From assembly GCA_003427395.1 (NCBI GenBank), contig BFEA01000430.1, positions 605,400-635,311 on the forward strand: a DNA stretch of 29,912 bases, in the 5' to 3' direction. Numbering within the stretch: position 1 is the first letter of the stretch; each line of letters starts with the position of its first letter. The notes under the pieces are model-generated. The model was given only the letters and a program-made list of their open reading frames with translations, ran no database searches and was not told the DNA's origin. Positions 29,390 to 29,912 of the stretch are shown here, piece after piece. The position numbers and the translations under genes were made by a program. Source of the stretch: Chara braunii. Its lineage: Eukaryota > Streptophyta > Charophyceae > Charales > Characeae.

Positions 29390-29912
29390 AGTCGGTAACG
29401 CGGTCGAAGTTGCATTACCGCACGTCCGCGGATCCAATTTCACCACACGTCCCATTAGACTCCCCCAGCACAGGGCACCAGCGCGGGGACCACAGCAAGA
29501 GAGCAAAGACATGAGTGAGCGAAGGGGGGAAAAAAAAGGAGAACAACACAGGAAATGAGCGAACCCTGACCCGCCGTCGAGAAGCGAGTGCCACATCGTT
29601 TTTACCCGCCATTTTGATTGGGCGGAACCTGTGAAACCCTGACGGGCAGAAGACGACCCTGAGACGTAGGTGATTAGCAGTCTAACTATACCTTCCCAGC
29701 AAACTCGGGAAGGAGGGAGCAACAATTGTTGTGCAAGCGGGACGTCGATGGTCCTCGCAGTGGAACGGAGGAGCAGGACGGTCTGGAATCCAGTATCCAC
29801 GGACCTGGAGTCGATTACAAATCGGGAATGGGCGATACTGCACGATATACGTGATCACTAGACGCGACAGGTGATACACACAGAACTCGCTTTCCCATCT
29901 GCACTGTGTTTA
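29390..29912. other. Unassigned right end
   Basis: About 520 bp with no recognised repeat or RNA. A 188-codon minus-strand frame (29234-29800) overlaps the U6-like piece and has no family features I can name, so I do not call it a gene. Confidence 0.4.

Overview
The window reads as repeat-dominated nuclear DNA from a large eukaryotic genome, most likely plant-like (streptophyte). The grounds are many degraded LTR-retrotransposon pieces, a Ty3/gypsy-type integrase relic, a Mutator-like foldback element with a 9-bp target duplication, U6 snRNA-derived fragments, long CT/GA and CA microsatellites, and no bacterial-style gene packing. I found no intact host protein gene, tRNA, rRNA or CRISPR array. 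The species cannot be fixed from the sequence; a charophyte or bryophyte-like genome would fit but is only a guess.

Layout. 1-6648: two copies of one ~2.4-kb LTR-like repeat (called LTR-X here; ends TGTGACG...CGTCACA). The first is split by a ~1.46-kb insertion flanked by a 13-bp duplication. 6650-11400: an inverted pair of decayed copies of an unidentified protein-coding element (copy A on -, copy B on +) around a dead integrase gene on -. Copy A holds a library-preparation artefact (two Tn5 mosaic ends head to head plus a 163-bp duplicate). 11930-12934: 3' half of LTR-X on -, cut by a candidate LTR (12935-13429) followed by a tRNA-Met-type primer-binding site. 13430-16977: non-coding, with a 29-nt poly-G run and a three-unit hairpin array near its end. 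16978-20093: more LTR-X pieces and a 95-bp duplication around a single N. 20094-22899: a candidate LTR on -, a ~120-bp period repeat and a four-unit array of the same hairpin family in the opposite orientation. 22900-27714: an LTR-X copy into which another complete solo LTR-X has inserted, with a 4-bp target duplication. 28640-29055: Mutator-like foldback element. 29141-29389: three U6-derived fragments on -.

There is no working gene network here. The features relate as layers of insertion: LTR-X copies are hosts for later LTRs and for each other, and their built-in CT tract accounts for most of the long microsatellites. The most interesting item is the family of short hairpins at 16710-16857 and 22439-22762. 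Loop sequence is constant while stem sequence changes in a largely compensating way, which suggests selection for a structure. Second is the repeated, unidentified ORF cluster downstream of the integrase. Several apparent novelties (tandem duplications, peptides around 7154-7191) are assembly artefacts.
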